Positions 50,404-59,092 of a stretch of DNA of 64,000 nt are shown here, piece by piece (within the stretch, counting starts at the first letter, position 1; every line of letters begins with the position of its first letter). Made by a program: the position numbers and the translations under genes. The DNA is from an uncultured Lachnospiraceae bacterium. Lineage in GTDB: Bacteria; Bacillota; Clostridia; Lachnospirales; Lachnospiraceae. Location of the stretch: contig CAJTPO010000012.1 in NCBI GenBank assembly GCA_910578115.1, forward strand, positions 1 through 64,000. Reading direction: 5' to 3'. The notes under the pieces were generated by a model. That model saw only the letters and a program-made list of their open reading frames with translations. It did no database searches and had not been told where the DNA came from.

Positions 50404-50855
50404 CCGTGGAAAACCGTTGCAAATTTATAATTTCTTTTTTCAAGACTTTTTAAAAAAGTTTTCTTAAGCTCCTGCGGCTTATAAAAGAACATTCCTTCCG
50501 ACCGGCTAAGTCTCCTCTCGTCTTTTTTGATTCTTAACAGCTCCATGGTGCAGATAAAGTCTGCCGCCTGCAGCAGCCTGTACTTCTGCGGCTGGGCTTT
50601 CCTGAATTCAACATTTGAGAACCAGATAGAAAAAACTGCATTTAAAATGGCACTGAGTTCACTCTGCCCATTATCATAATAAACGGTGATCTGTTCAAAA
50701 CCGGCAGCCTTTACGCTCTCTTCCAGTTTTAAGACCTGCTTATCTATATTTTTATTCTGGTCATGGAAAACAAACGTTACCAGATAGTAGGCAGGGCGTT
50801 CCTTTATCTCCCCGAAATCTCCTGATTCATCAATAAAAATACTCAGTTTCCCCAT
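50397..50855 (-). CDS. DUF3800 protein with internal deletion
   Basis: 152 residues from ATG 50855 (ribosome site AGGGGAAAAA). The beginning FIDESGDFG and the end (YRLLQAADFICTMELL) match DUF3800, a family in phage-defence and nuclease-like contexts of about 230-250 residues. Between the second strand and YYDNGQSELSAIL about 70-80 residues expected in the middle are missing, without a frameshift. It may be inactive or a minimal form. A remnant of an Fe-S gene overlaps its 3' end. Confidence 0.75.
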   Translation of the reverse strand: MGKLSIFIDESGDFGEIKERPAYYLVTFVFHDQNKNIDKQVLKLEESVKAAGFEQITVYYDNGQSELSAILNAVFSIWFSNVEFRKAQPQKYRLLQAADFICTMELLRIKKDERRLSRSEGMFFYKPQELKKTFLKSLEKRNYKFATVFHGY

Positions 50856-51056
50856 TTGTTTTTCCCCTGTATAATTAGAAATGGCGGGAAATTCTTCCCG
50901 CCTACGGTGATCCAAAGAGCTTCCGCCCAGACCAAAACTGTGTAATGCATCACAGTCTTATTCTATTCACATCATACCAGATTTATACTGGCAACGCAAG
51001 TTATAAAGACGGATTTAGACCAAATCTAATTTCTTTACAAAAATCTCCGTAACCAG

Positions 51057-52238
51057 TCACTCCACATGAATCTCTCTGGCGATAATGGCCTTATCGGCAA
51101 CACTGCTGTTCATGCCTTCCTGCTCCATCTGTATCCAGTCGTCAAAATTGTCAAAAATGAAGATATGCAGCGTTTCAATCTCTTTTCCCTGCACGGCAAA
51201 TGTGGCTGCACCCGCTATTTCCATCCCTGGATAGAGCATTTCTCCATCCTGATCAAAACAAATCGTCTGACAGGGTTCATAAGACCATCCAAGAAGTTCA
51301 AACATTTCTGCATCCGTCATATCAGGATTCATTGAAAGCAGTTTTTCCCTCCTGTCGTCCGTCAGTTCTCTCTGCTCTCCCGGTGTTGTCGCATGGACGA
51401 TTACCTGATACGGAGATACCACGACATCTTCAAGTGTAATATTCCCCTTTTTTTCACCCACTTCAATTATCCTTACATCTGACTCGTTTACTTCAAACGG
51501 GACGACAATATTCCAGCTGCCATCCGTCCAGTGGGATGCCGATATGTCCTCCGCGTCAAGCATCCTGTCATCATCATGGCCAAGACCGCTTACATCCAGG
51601 TTAAGTTCACCGCTGCCAGCATGTTTCTTTGCAAGATCTATCTTCAACATGCCTGCAAAGGTATGGCTGTCGATCACATCTCCCTCAAACCTGTTTTCCA
51701 GCCAGACGGGCGTGCTTCCATCCACACTCCACGTTCCGTCTATATAAAATCCTGCGGCTGTCCGCTCATCTGCAGCATTCATACCGGTATAATGTCTGGG
51801 AATGTGCGTAAAATCTGCATCTTCCGATTCAATATTTACCGTAAGAAATACGGAATATCCATCACAGTAGACTTCTGATGCAGTCAGTGTGATTCCTTGA
51901 TCAGACACGGTAAAGTCCGCTGTATCCAAACTGCCCGCATGATCCTCATTTGTCAGGACTGTTCCCTTTTCCGAGTAATCTCCGGAATAGGTGACATCAT
52001 CCTCAATCTTTTCAAAAATTTTTCCGATCAGCGGAATTTTTGCTGCAAATGCCGGATTAAAATATCCCAATCCCCCAATCCCGATAACGGCAGCCGTCAC
52101 TGCTGCAGCCAAAACATTCCCTGTTTTACCAGATTTCTTCACTTTACCCTTCCTCCTTCTATGTATCTGTATATCTTTGTCACTTATTTCAGGAGCAAGG
52201 GCCTGCTTTAAGATTTGATCCAATCTTTCATCTGTCAT
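51057..52238 (-). CDS. DUF4179 anti-sigma-like membrane protein
   Basis: 393 residues. A cytoplasmic N-terminus (1-35) which would bind the sigma factor, one helix (39-60, VLAAAVTAAVIGIGGLGY) and a large outside part with the DUF4179 domain (about 65-150) and a beta-rich end. It overlaps the sigma gene by 11 bp. The pair is a typical ECF sigma/anti-sigma unit answering envelope stress. A degenerate copy lies 1 kb downstream at 49970-50070. Confidence 0.87.
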   Translation of the reverse strand: MTDERLDQILKQALAPEISDKDIQIHRRRKGKVKKSGKTGNVLAAAVTAAVIGIGGLGYFNPAFAAKIPLIGKIFEKIEDDVTYSGDYSEKGTVLTNEDHAGSLDTADFTVSDQGITLTASEVYCDGYSVFLTVNIESEDADFTHIPRHYTGMNAADERTAAGFYIDGTWSVDGSTPVWLENRFEGDVIDSHTFAGMLKIDLAKKHAGSGELNLDVSGLGHDDDRMLDAEDISASHWTDGSWNIVVPFEVNESDVRIIEVGEKKGNITLEDVVVSPYQVIVHATTPGEQRELTDDRREKLLSMNPDMTDAEMFELLGWSYEPCQTICFDQDGEMLYPGMEIAGAATFAVQGKEIETLHIFIFDNFDDWIQMEQEGMNSSVADKAIIAREIHVE

Positions 52239-52767
52239 ATCCTATTGCCTCCAATTTTTCCTTTAACTGCTGCTTCGCTCTCCGTATCCGGCTCTTGACA
52301 GTTCCCTCCGGCAGTCCGAGAATTTCAGACACCTCATTGATCTGCATACCCGCCGAGTAATACAAATAGATTGGTATTCTGTACTTTTCAGGCAGAGAGG
52401 CAACTAATCTCTGTATCATCTCCACCTCATTTTTCTGCAATACAATGTATTCTGGTGAAACTTCATTGCCATGGTCCGAAACTTCATATCCCTCATCGGC
52501 CATCTCATCCATACTGTTCATCGGAACCAGCCTCATCCGGTTTGCATATTTTTTCTTTTTGTTTTTCCAAAGATAAATAGAAGTGGATAAAGCATAACTC
52601 TTTGTATTCTGCGCAGAGTCCAGTCTTTTCTTTTTCTCCAGCAGTTTGAGCATCGTGTCCTGATACAGTTCGTCCCCGTCTTCCGCATCCCCAGCTGTCA
52701 TCCGGCAAAAACGCAGAATATCCTTTCCAAACTTCAAGACAAACCGCTCGAATTCATCATGATTCAT
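52228..52767 (-). CDS. ECF-type sigma factor
   Basis: 179 residues from ATG 52767 (ribosome site GGAGGAGG, 8-nt gap; an ATG 9 bp upstream is possible). Region 2 (LKFGKDILRFCRMTAGDAEDGDELYQDTMLKLL) and region 4 (LPEKYRIPIYLYYSAGMQINEVSEILGLPEGTVKSRI) are complete. A TGAAACCTTTT stretch on the minus strand at 52848-52858 resembles the -35 of ECF promoters (TGAAAC-type), in line with autoregulation, though no clear -10 was found. Confidence 0.9.
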   Translation of the reverse strand: MNHDEFERFVLKFGKDILRFCRMTAGDAEDGDELYQDTMLKLLEKKKRLDSAQNTKSYALSTSIYLWKNKKKKYANRMRLVPMNSMDEMADEGYEVSDHGNEVSPEYIVLQKNEVEMIQRLVASLPEKYRIPIYLYYSAGMQINEVSEILGLPEGTVKSRIRRAKQQLKEKLEAIGYDR

Positions 52768-52984
52768 AGCAGCCATCCTCCTCCTTCTTCTTCCAAGTCG
52801 ACCTGCAAAGAATTGCCCTTGCATGTAGATATTGTCATGACACGGGAAAAAGGTTTCAACTTCTCAGAGAATTTTATCATTTTAAGAAGAAAACGCAAAT
52901 ATTCACCGTTTACAGCCACTATAAAAGGCACCAACGAATATTTCCGCTAATGCCTTCTAACTGGTTATAAACTATTTGGTTTAT

Positions 52985-53404
52985 CTAAAAATTTCGTTGT
53001 ACATTAAGTACATTCATTAATGCTTCCTGCAACACTCTTGATACATTGATTCCAGCATGTTCAGCTTCATAATTGAGCCAACTGGGGATTGTGACATTTT
53101 TTCTTACCGTTTTTGTGTCAATTTTCCTTCTATATTCTCCTGAATCAATATCCACAAATGATATAACTGTGGCACCCTCTTCTGCAAAAATTCCATTATT
53201 TACATTTAAATCATTTATTTCAGATGGTAAGGGAATTTCTGTTCCATCATCTTCCATAGATACACATTTTAATTCAATTGCATCTCTGGCCATTTCCATA
53301 GCATCTGACATGTCCGTTCCCTCTGTTAAAATTTCCAGATCAGGAACCTCCACTAGTACAACTGTATCTGTTTTTGTAAAAAATACAGGATACACATTCT
53401 TCAT
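52985..53404 (-). CDS. hicB: HicB-type antitoxin
   Basis: 139 residues. N-terminal degenerate RNase H-like part (VYPVFFTKTDTVVLVEVPDLEILTEG) and C-terminal ribbon/helix-turn-helix segment (VTIPSWLNYEAEHAGINVSRVLQEAL), the standard HicB layout. It binds HicA and represses the operon. It lies 67 bp behind hicA. The operator TTATACGTATAA at 53715-53726 is the probable binding site. Confidence 0.92.
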   Translation of the reverse strand: MKNVYPVFFTKTDTVVLVEVPDLEILTEGTDMSDAMEMARDAIELKCVSMEDDGTEIPLPSEINDLNVNNGIFAEEGATVISFVDIDSGEYRRKIDTKTVRKNVTIPSWLNYEAEHAGINVSRVLQEALMNVLNVQRNF

Positions 53405-53471
53405 CTTATATTCTCCGTATCGTATATATATTCATAATAAATAAATTGTAATTAGATTATCTATTAGTATA

Positions 53472-53642
53472 TCAAAGTCTTCTTCTTTTTATAATTGCTT
53501 TTGCAAGCCTTTCATCAATTTCTTTATGCCTTGGAACTTCCTCCTTCTCTTTACCTCTAACATAGATATCATGATTGCTTCCGTGCCTTTCAAAGATAAA
53601 GCCTGCCTCTTCAAGCTTTTTCACTAAATCCCTTTGCTTCAT
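53472..53642 (-). CDS. hicA: HicA-type mRNA interferase toxin
   Basis: 56 residues, the usual HicA size, below usual ORF cut-offs. MKQRDLVKKLEEAGF begins the double-stranded RNA-binding-like fold; the active histidine is His24 in RHGSNHDIY, and PRHKEI is the other conserved element. ATG 53642 with GGAGGT. It cleaves mRNA when free of HicB. Confidence 0.93.
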   Translation of the reverse strand: MKQRDLVKKLEEAGFIFERHGSNHDIYVRGKEKEEVPRHKEIDERLAKAIIKRRRL

Positions 53643-53702
53643 CAACTTACCTCCGCAAAATTAACAGTTCCATTTATTAAAGATTCCCCCTTTCCTTTCT
53701 TT

Positions 53703-53731
53703 ATTATACACACTTTATACGTATAAGTCAA
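53703..53731 (-). promoter_or_regulatory. hicAB promoter with operator in spacer
   Basis: Minus strand TTGACT (53726-53731), 17-bp spacer, perfect TATAAT (53703-53708). The 12-bp palindrome TTATACGTATAA (53715-53726) sits in the spacer, an ideal place for HicB repression. Confidence 0.85.
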
Positions 53732-53780
53732 TAATTTTATACTTACTAAATGTGCATAAAACGATTCTTTTATTGTGTTA

Positions 53781-54017
53781 TTAAAACAAACACTCTATAA
53801 CATCAATTCCAGCCATTTTCAGTCCATTATATATTGTTTCCTGTTCCTCTTCGTTTCTTATCTGATTTTCCGAAAAATATCCGTATTTCTCATGAAATAT
53901 CTTACTTTTCATGTTACGAAAAACATATAATTTTCTATCTTTTTCAATGCAGCTATCTACATCAAAATTACTACTTCCCCATGCACCTGACTTTCTAAGT
54001 AAATCAAAATATTTCAT
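53781..54017 (-). CDS. Small unknown protein, 78 residues
   Basis: Charged and aromatic, helical, no helix in membrane. No clear ribosome site is seen ahead of ATG 54017 (only GGCTAATT), so it may be a degraded gene end. Low GC like the neighbouring hicAB. No domain recognised. Confidence 0.4.
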   Translation of the reverse strand: MKYFDLLRKSGAWGSSNFDVDSCIEKDRKLYVFRNMKSKIFHEKYGYFSENQIRNEEEQETIYNGLKMAGIDVIECLF

Positions 54018-54079
54018 CTGCTTATTAATTAGCCACTCCCGTTACAACTTTAGTATAGCACTTCAAACCTTACATTTTT

Positions 54080-54166
54080 GACCGGTTCTACTGTGCCGAT
54101 AAGTCCCATACAGACAAGTCACATTTCGGTCTTGGACTGAGCATCGCAAAAGAGCTGGCAGAATTT
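54080..54166 (+). pseudogene. Fragment of a sensor histidine kinase
   Basis: 29 codons (DRFYCADKSHTDKSHFGLG, LSIAKELAEF) are the G1/G2-box region of an OmpR-pair kinase. No upstream kinase sequence and no stop in place: it ends in unrelated sequence. Debris. Confidence 0.7.
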
Positions 54167-54186
54167 CGGCGGCGCTTCTTTTTTTC

Positions 54187-54699
54187 TTACGCTTCCGTTA
54201 AAAAACACGCCTCCGGTTTCGCCGGAACCATCTCTCCTGTTTTTGTATAGGTTACAGGCTCTCTTACGGCGTCCATCCTGATCTCCTCAGGACCCGTACT
54301 GTCAGAATCTGCGTGATCCTTTAACAATGCCTTTCCTTCCTCACTGATCTCCACAAGATATGCTCCTGTCTCTTTCATATCCGCACCGGCAGCCGCATTT
54401 CTGCTATCCTCAATTCTCTCTTCCAGCTCTTCACGTTCTTCCCTGCACTTCCGGACAGCCTCCTCGCGCTGTTCCTCCGCGATCCTGCGGGTCTCCTCCG
54501 CATCCTCCTTCATGCCCTCGTCAGCCTGCTCTTTGTATTCACAGGCAGCTTCGTGACAGGCACTCATGTAGCCCATGGCCTGCTCCATCTTTCCGGTATC
54601 GCCCTTCTGCCTCGCCTCCTTATAAGCCCGAAACGGGGTATTGAGCAGACTCATATTTGTCCTTGCACCTACAAGACCTTCCATTGTCTTCGTATTCAT
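54187..54699 (-). CDS. Unknown coiled-coil protein
   Basis: 170 residues from ATG 54699 (ribosome site GGGAGGCGG). The middle (40-110) is a long charged coiled coil (EETRRIAEEQREEAVRKCREE). The C-terminal 60 residues are less regular and include 'ISEEGKALLKDH'. No named family. Stands between a kinase fragment and the second GHKL system. Confidence 0.6.
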   Translation of the reverse strand: MNTKTMEGLVGARTNMSLLNTPFRAYKEARQKGDTGKMEQAMGYMSACHEAACEYKEQADEGMKEDAEETRRIAEEQREEAVRKCREEREELEERIEDSRNAAAGADMKETGAYLVEISEEGKALLKDHADSDSTGPEEIRMDAVREPVTYTKTGEMVPAKPEACFLTEA

Positions 54700-54789
54700 A
54701 GTACCGCCTCCCAATCATCGTTTTTAAGAGCATCAAAAGCCCTCATTTATCTTTTCGGCGGCGTGAATATACGCTGTTAGTTTTCTGCT

Positions 54790-56169
54790 TCAAACAGCCG
54801 TTTTGATGTCATGTGCGGCATCCGGAAACGGCACCAGAATGGAGATTACAAAAATCCCACTCTTCGCCTCAACATTCATCACTCCATGATACCCCCGCAC
54901 GACATCGCCCACATTCAGCAGGCCAATCCCATGTTCCTGCGAATCCCCTTTCCTCGTAAAGCCTTCTGTAAACTTTTCCGTCCTGTCCATACTGTTTTTA
55001 ACTTCGATCAGAAAACATTTCTTTACCGCTTTCGCCTGAATATTGATAAAGCGGTATTCTTCCTGCTGCATCCTTCCACACGCTTCCAGTGCATTATCCA
55101 GTATGTTTCCCAACAGTACACACAGGTCAAATTCATTGATGCACCAATCCTTTGGCATCTGCACATCGCACTCCCATTTGATCTTCTCTTCTTCCGCCTG
55201 TTTCCGCTTCTGATACAGGAGCGCGTCCACCGTCTTATTCCCTGTCAGGTCTCCCCCGGTATCCAGGACAATGCCTTCCATTTTTTTCAGGTAGTCATCT
55301 ATCTTCTCCCATTCTTTATGCCGGGACAGCGCCGACAAGGCAATGATATGGTTTTTCATGTCGTGCCGCAGCCGTTCCGACTGTCTGTACTGCTCCGCCA
55401 TCATTTTATAGACTGCAATCTGCGCATGGTACCGGCCGCTCATTTCCTGCTCCAGATAAATCCGGTTCATCCCAAATACATAAAATCCCGCCGCTGCCAT
55501 AGACAGAAGCGCCAACACCCAAAATTCAGAATAGCTGAAAATCTGGTCATAATACAACCCCATATTTCCCCCGCTCCTGACCATAATGCCATTGCTCGCC
55601 CCCAGACTCGCCGCATCATATACCGTAACGATCACAAGCAAAGGAACCGCCAGTATGACGTACCATTTTCCCCGCCTGCCGCTAAAAACAGGCTCAAGAT
55701 GCTTCGACAGCCAGTGTACAGCCAATATGGCAAAGCAATAACCAATACCGCTGATCAGTCCGCCACCCCAATTCCCTATAAGCGGTTCCGGAATCTTTTT
55801 TACCGTATGCAGGAAAAACAGTTCCAGACACGATAAAAGAGAAGCGCAGAACTCTGGTACCAGCCTGGCAGCCACCAGCAGTATAGAGGCAGCCAGAATC
55901 CTTTTTTCCCTTTCTGACCGAAACAGCAGCATCACCAGTCCCACAAAAAATACAGATCTCGACAGCATCAAAAAACTGTACAGGCCGAAAGACATCCGGC
56001 CCAACATATTCCTTAACAGCCAGCCGCAACAGACCAAAATCAGAAACAGCCACTCCCGCCTTCTGGAGATCCCTAAAAATTTCCTGCAAAATTGATCCGC
56101 CGCCCACAGAACTCCCAGGCAGAATGGCAGTACGATCAAAATATCCATATAGTCCGAGAGCAGCTTCAT
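54790..56169 (-). CDS. GHKL sensor kinase, second system
   Basis: 459 residues. Six helices (10-235), phospho-His region (SERLRHDMKNHIIALSALS) and GHKL ATPase domain (NILDNALEACGRMQQEE, SQEHGIGLLNVGDVV). AgrC-like layout. It overlaps the regulator gene by 4 bp (ATGA), so translation is coupled. No precursor or processing gene is near. Stop at 54790. Confidence 0.9.
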   Translation of the reverse strand: MKLLSDYMDILIVLPFCLGVLWAADQFCRKFLGISRRREWLFLILVCCGWLLRNMLGRMSFGLYSFLMLSRSVFFVGLVMLLFRSEREKRILAASILLVAARLVPEFCASLLSCLELFFLHTVKKIPEPLIGNWGGGLISGIGYCFAILAVHWLSKHLEPVFSGRRGKWYVILAVPLLVIVTVYDAASLGASNGIMVRSGGNMGLYYDQIFSYSEFWVLALLSMAAAGFYVFGMNRIYLEQEMSGRYHAQIAVYKMMAEQYRQSERLRHDMKNHIIALSALSRHKEWEKIDDYLKKMEGIVLDTGGDLTGNKTVDALLYQKRKQAEEEKIKWECDVQMPKDWCINEFDLCVLLGNILDNALEACGRMQQEEYRFINIQAKAVKKCFLIEVKNSMDRTEKFTEGFTRKGDSQEHGIGLLNVGDVVRGYHGVMNVEAKSGIFVISILVPFPDAAHDIKTAV

Positions 56170-56882
56170 AGAATTCCCCCATTTTCCCGCATAGCCTTAA
56201 GCACCTCCTGACAGAACTCCTCGTATCTTCTTTTTGCGATCACGATTCTTTCCCCGTTCTCCAGAATCACTTCCTGCCTGTTATACCCGTCAACATATTT
56301 CAGATTTATAAGATAGCTTTTATGACACCGGAAAAAGCCTTTATCCCGCAGTTTGTTCTCCAACTCCCCGATCTGCTCATAATAAGTAAAAATACCTTCC
56401 GGCCCATGAGCGTCAACGATTCTTCCTTGTATCTCGAAATAGTATATATCATCAAGAAATAACTTCTTTTTCTGCCTTTCTCTGCTGACAATAATAAATT
56501 CCTGTGAACGCCTTTCTGTTTTCTGGACGGCTTTTTGCAGTACGTTTTTCAGCTTCCTGTCTTCCACAGGTTTCAGCAGATATTGGAACGCCTCCACGTC
56601 ATACGCTTCAAACACATACTCCCTGCTGGAAGAAACAAAAATAAGTATCTTGTCAAATGCCTTCCTGCGGAAAAGCTGTGCTGTTTTCATCCCGTCCATC
56701 TCCTGCATTATGATATCCAGGAAAACAATGTCGAAACTTTCCAGTGTCTGCAGCAGTTCCCCGCCACTTCGAAATTGACGGATAATACATGGTATTTTCA
56801 TTTCTTCCATAACTCTTTTTATTCTCTTTTCCATGTTGCAGCATTCTATGACTTCATCATCACACACTGCTATTGACAGCAT
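56166..56882 (-). CDS. LytTR response regulator, second system
   Basis: 238 residues from ATG 56882 (ribosome site GAGGTG, 6-nt gap). REC domain with the phospho-Asp in FDIVFLDIIMQEMDG and a LytTR DNA-binding domain (DKGFFRCHKSYLINLKYVDG). A perfect -10 TATAAT lies at 56909-56914 (minus strand) with no -35, as in activator-dependent promoters. Upstream 56892-57018 holds no gene; a short ORF remnant is possible there. Confidence 0.9.
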   Translation of the reverse strand: MLSIAVCDDEVIECCNMEKRIKRVMEEMKIPCIIRQFRSGGELLQTLESFDIVFLDIIMQEMDGMKTAQLFRRKAFDKILIFVSSSREYVFEAYDVEAFQYLLKPVEDRKLKNVLQKAVQKTERRSQEFIIVSRERQKKKLFLDDIYYFEIQGRIVDAHGPEGIFTYYEQIGELENKLRDKGFFRCHKSYLINLKYVDGYNRQEVILENGERIVIAKRRYEEFCQEVLKAMRENGGIL

Positions 56883-56908
56883 TTTCATCACCTCTTTTAC
56901 AGGTATAT

Positions 56909-56914
56909 ATTATA
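56909..56914 (-). promoter_or_regulatory. -10 box of the second LytTR operon
   Basis: Minus strand TATAAT, all six positions, without a recognisable -35 at 17 or 18 bp, about 30 bp before the regulator start. Confidence 0.5.
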
Positions 56915-57018
56915 GATCGACACAAATACGGACAAAGTTCCGTCGATGACATGAACGGACATTTCGCTTTGCTCAATCGCCTTTTTACAATCAGGCAGAC
57001 CGGCTCCGGTTTTCTCTC

Positions 57019-57384
57019 TTAACCGTGATACAGTATCCATTCCTCGGCGGCCTGTACGCTGTCATATACGCGGAATTCGTTCCCCTTGTTGGACTCTATC
57101 ACCAGCTCTTTGAATCTCCCCTCAAGAAGTCCCATATCCTGAATGATCAGAGCTGTTTTGATATTGTATGTTTGAAATTTGTTCAGCACCGCTCCAGCCA
57201 GACCGGTTCGCAGATTGAAAAAATCCGGCGACACCGATCTTTCATGGAGCAGCAGACTGTCGATATCGTTGCTGAAACAAGCGGACACCAGCTCTATGGC
57301 ATCCTGCTCGGAGGACAGAACCCCCGTGAACGGGGTGCAGTCCAGATAACGTCCGTTTTCATTTGTTATAATATTGAAATTCAT
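57019..57384 (-). CDS. DUF4180 protein
   Basis: 121 residues, full length for DUF4180. The whole protein is family-like (FTGVLSSEQDAIELVSACFSNDIDSLLLHE; LIIQDMGLLEGRFKELV). Function not known; often next to a PadR or MarR type regulator. Its ATG overlaps the PadR stop by 4 bp. ATG with AAGGAGAAC. Confidence 0.88.
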   Translation of the reverse strand: MNFNIITNENGRYLDCTPFTGVLSSEQDAIELVSACFSNDIDSLLLHERSVSPDFFNLRTGLAGAVLNKFQTYNIKTALIIQDMGLLEGRFKELVIESNKGNEFRVYDSVQAAEEWILYHG

Positions 57385-57938
57385 ATTTGTTCTCCTTTTT
57401 TGTAATGTTCTAATCCCTCACGGAATTGCTGTATCCAGCACAGCTCCACTTCACACATCCGGACAAAGTTGTCGTAGATCATTTCCCACACAAAGTGCTC
57501 CTGCTCCGTCCGGTTGGGGAAATTCTTCTCGCGGCGCTTTTCTTCTTTCCGCATGGCTAATTGCTGCGTCATCGTTTCTTCATACTTTGTGAGCATCTCA
57601 TCTATTTTCTCCGGTTCCAATCGTCCGGCCCATGACAGCTGTATGAGAAAAGTCTTTTTATACTCCGGTATTTCCGGTTCTTCACCGGTCACCCACCTGA
57701 TCAGTTCGGCCAAGCCGGATTCCGTAATGGAATAAATCTTTTTGTTCGGGGCACTTTCCTGATACTGTATCTCATTTGTCACAAAGCCGTTTTCGAGCAG
57801 CTTCACAAGCGCCTTGTAAATCTGGTTGTTGTTGCCCGACCAGTAGAGGAACGGAGAGTCCTGCATCACCCGCTTAACATCATATCCTGTAAGTGGTTTC
57901 CAACTAAGCAATCCCAAAATTGCGTAATCAATCATCAT
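57381..57938 (-). CDS. PadR family regulator
   Basis: 185 residues. Winged-helix N-terminus (IDYAILGLLSWKPLTGYDVKRVMQDSPF, 'IYKALVKLLENGFV') and a C-terminal four-helix part of the long PadR type. Promoter region 57939-58062 contains several TTAAC/GTTAA half-sites, so autorepression is likely. Pairs with DUF4180 by overlap. Ribosome site GGAGGG. Confidence 0.92.
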   Translation of the reverse strand: MMIDYAILGLLSWKPLTGYDVKRVMQDSPFLYWSGNNNQIYKALVKLLENGFVTNEIQYQESAPNKKIYSITESGLAELIRWVTGEEPEIPEYKKTFLIQLSWAGRLEPEKIDEMLTKYEETMTQQLAMRKEEKRREKNFPNRTEQEHFVWEMIYDNFVRMCEVELCWIQQFREGLEHYKKGEQI

Positions 57939-57960
57939 AATAGTTCCCTCCTTATCATAT

Positions 57961-58062
57961 GTTAATTTTAACCTATAATATTGATTGCGTCAATCCAGCT
58001 CCGTGGAAATGTTTACTCTGTTTCGTTCCTCTTTAACATAGGTTAAGAGTAACATAAGTTAA
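57961..58062. promoter_or_regulatory. TTAAC/GTTAA half-sites, probable PadR operators
   Basis: GTTAATTTTAAC (57961-57972), TTAACATAGGTTAA (58033-58046) and GTAACATAAGTTAA (58049-58062), the last two 16 bp apart. All are inverted GTTAA repeats, in the 318-bp gap between PadR and the divergent XRE gene. One more imperfect hairpin lies at 58168-58204. Confidence 0.55.
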
Positions 58063-58167
58063 AAGGCATGTCAAGGAGAACTTTCAAAACTTTTGCGTAA
58101 AAACACAAGATAGAAAAATTTACAGCCATATGCTAAAATGATACAGAAAACGACAAAAATACTTCCC

Positions 58168-58204
58168 AACCAACAGTTGAATCTCCCCAATCCAACTGCT
58201 GGTT
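58168..58204. repeat. Inverted repeat upstream of the XRE membrane regulator
   Basis: AACCAACAGTTG (58168-58179) and CAACTGCTGGTT (58193-58204), one mismatch, 13-nt loop, 53 bp before the gene start. Possible operator or leader hairpin. Confidence 0.45.
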
Positions 58205-58256
58205 TGTGCAAAAAACATATAACCCGGTGTATCATCAAGGTGAAAGGAGCAAAACG

Positions 58257-59072
58257 ATGAACCAGATAGAGATTGGAAAATTTATTGCCAGATGTCGTAA
58301 AGAGAAAAAACTGACTCAGGCACAGTTGGCAGAAAAACTGAACATTACAGACAGGGCCGTATCCAAATGGGAAACAGGAAAAAGTATGCCCGATTCATCT
58401 ATAATGTTAGAACTTTGTGAAATACTGGGAATCACAGTAAACGAGTTGTTAAGCGGGGAGAAAATCGACATGGAAAGATATGAAAAAAAGGTGGATGAAA
58501 ATTTGATCGCTTTAAAAAGGAAAGACGAAAATAACATGACGAAGAATGTTATTATTTCAATTGTTTTTTCAGCAACACTGTTGACAGGAATTATGGTATG
58601 TCTTATTTGCAATATCGCAATATCCGGCAATTTAACATGGTCATTAATTCCGGTCAGCTCTATTGTATTCGCATGGGTAATATCTTTTCCAGGTATTGTT
58701 TTGGGGAAAAGAGGGATTATCGTAAGTTTAATATCATTAAGTGTTTTTATCATCCCCTATTTGTTCTTATTGGGCAGTTTATTAAAAGTGAAAGAAGTAT
58801 TTTCAATTGGTGCGGCGATGGCAGTGGCTTCGATCCTGTTCCTGTGGATAATAGCTGCAGTGTTTAAGCGTATGGAGAGGAAGTTGATCGCTTTGGGAAC
58901 AACCTTTTTATCAGCGATTCCATTTATGATTATTGTCAATGTAATACTATCACGAATGCTGAATGAGCCTGTTCTTGATGTATGGGATATACTGTCTGTC
59001 TTTATTCTGTTGATATTGGCATCTGGCTCCTTTATTTGTGATTACGCTAAGAAAAGGGGATTGGTGAAATAA
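58257..59072 (+). CDS. XRE helix-turn-helix membrane protein
   Basis: 271 residues from ATG 58257 (ribosome site AAGGAG). XRE DNA-binding domain (2-70: LTQAQLAEKLNITDRAVSKWETGKSMPDSS), linker, then four or five helices (about 100-265). A membrane-bound regulator of the type found next to transporters; targets may be the ABC genes that converge on it 20 bp away. Clearly AT-rich. Confidence 0.85.
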   Translation: MNQIEIGKFIARCRKEKKLTQAQLAEKLNITDRAVSKWETGKSMPDSSIMLELCEILGITVNELLSGEKIDMERYEKKVDENLIALKRKDENNMTKNVIISIVFSATLLTGIMVCLICNIAISGNLTWSLIPVSSIVFAWVISFPGIVLGKRGIIVSLISLSVFIIPYLFLLGSLLKVKEVFSIGAAMAVASILFLWIIAAVFKRMERKLIALGTTFLSAIPFMIIVNVILSRMLNEPVLDVWDILSVFILLILASGSFICDYAKKRGLVK

Positions 59073-59092
59073 GAAAAATCATTTAGTCCTTC

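Noticed and set aside
56892..57018. Open stretch 'KTGAGLPDCKKAIEQSE' between the LytTR gene and DUF4180
   Set aside because: No start signal and no recognisable family; may be debris, not listed as a gene.
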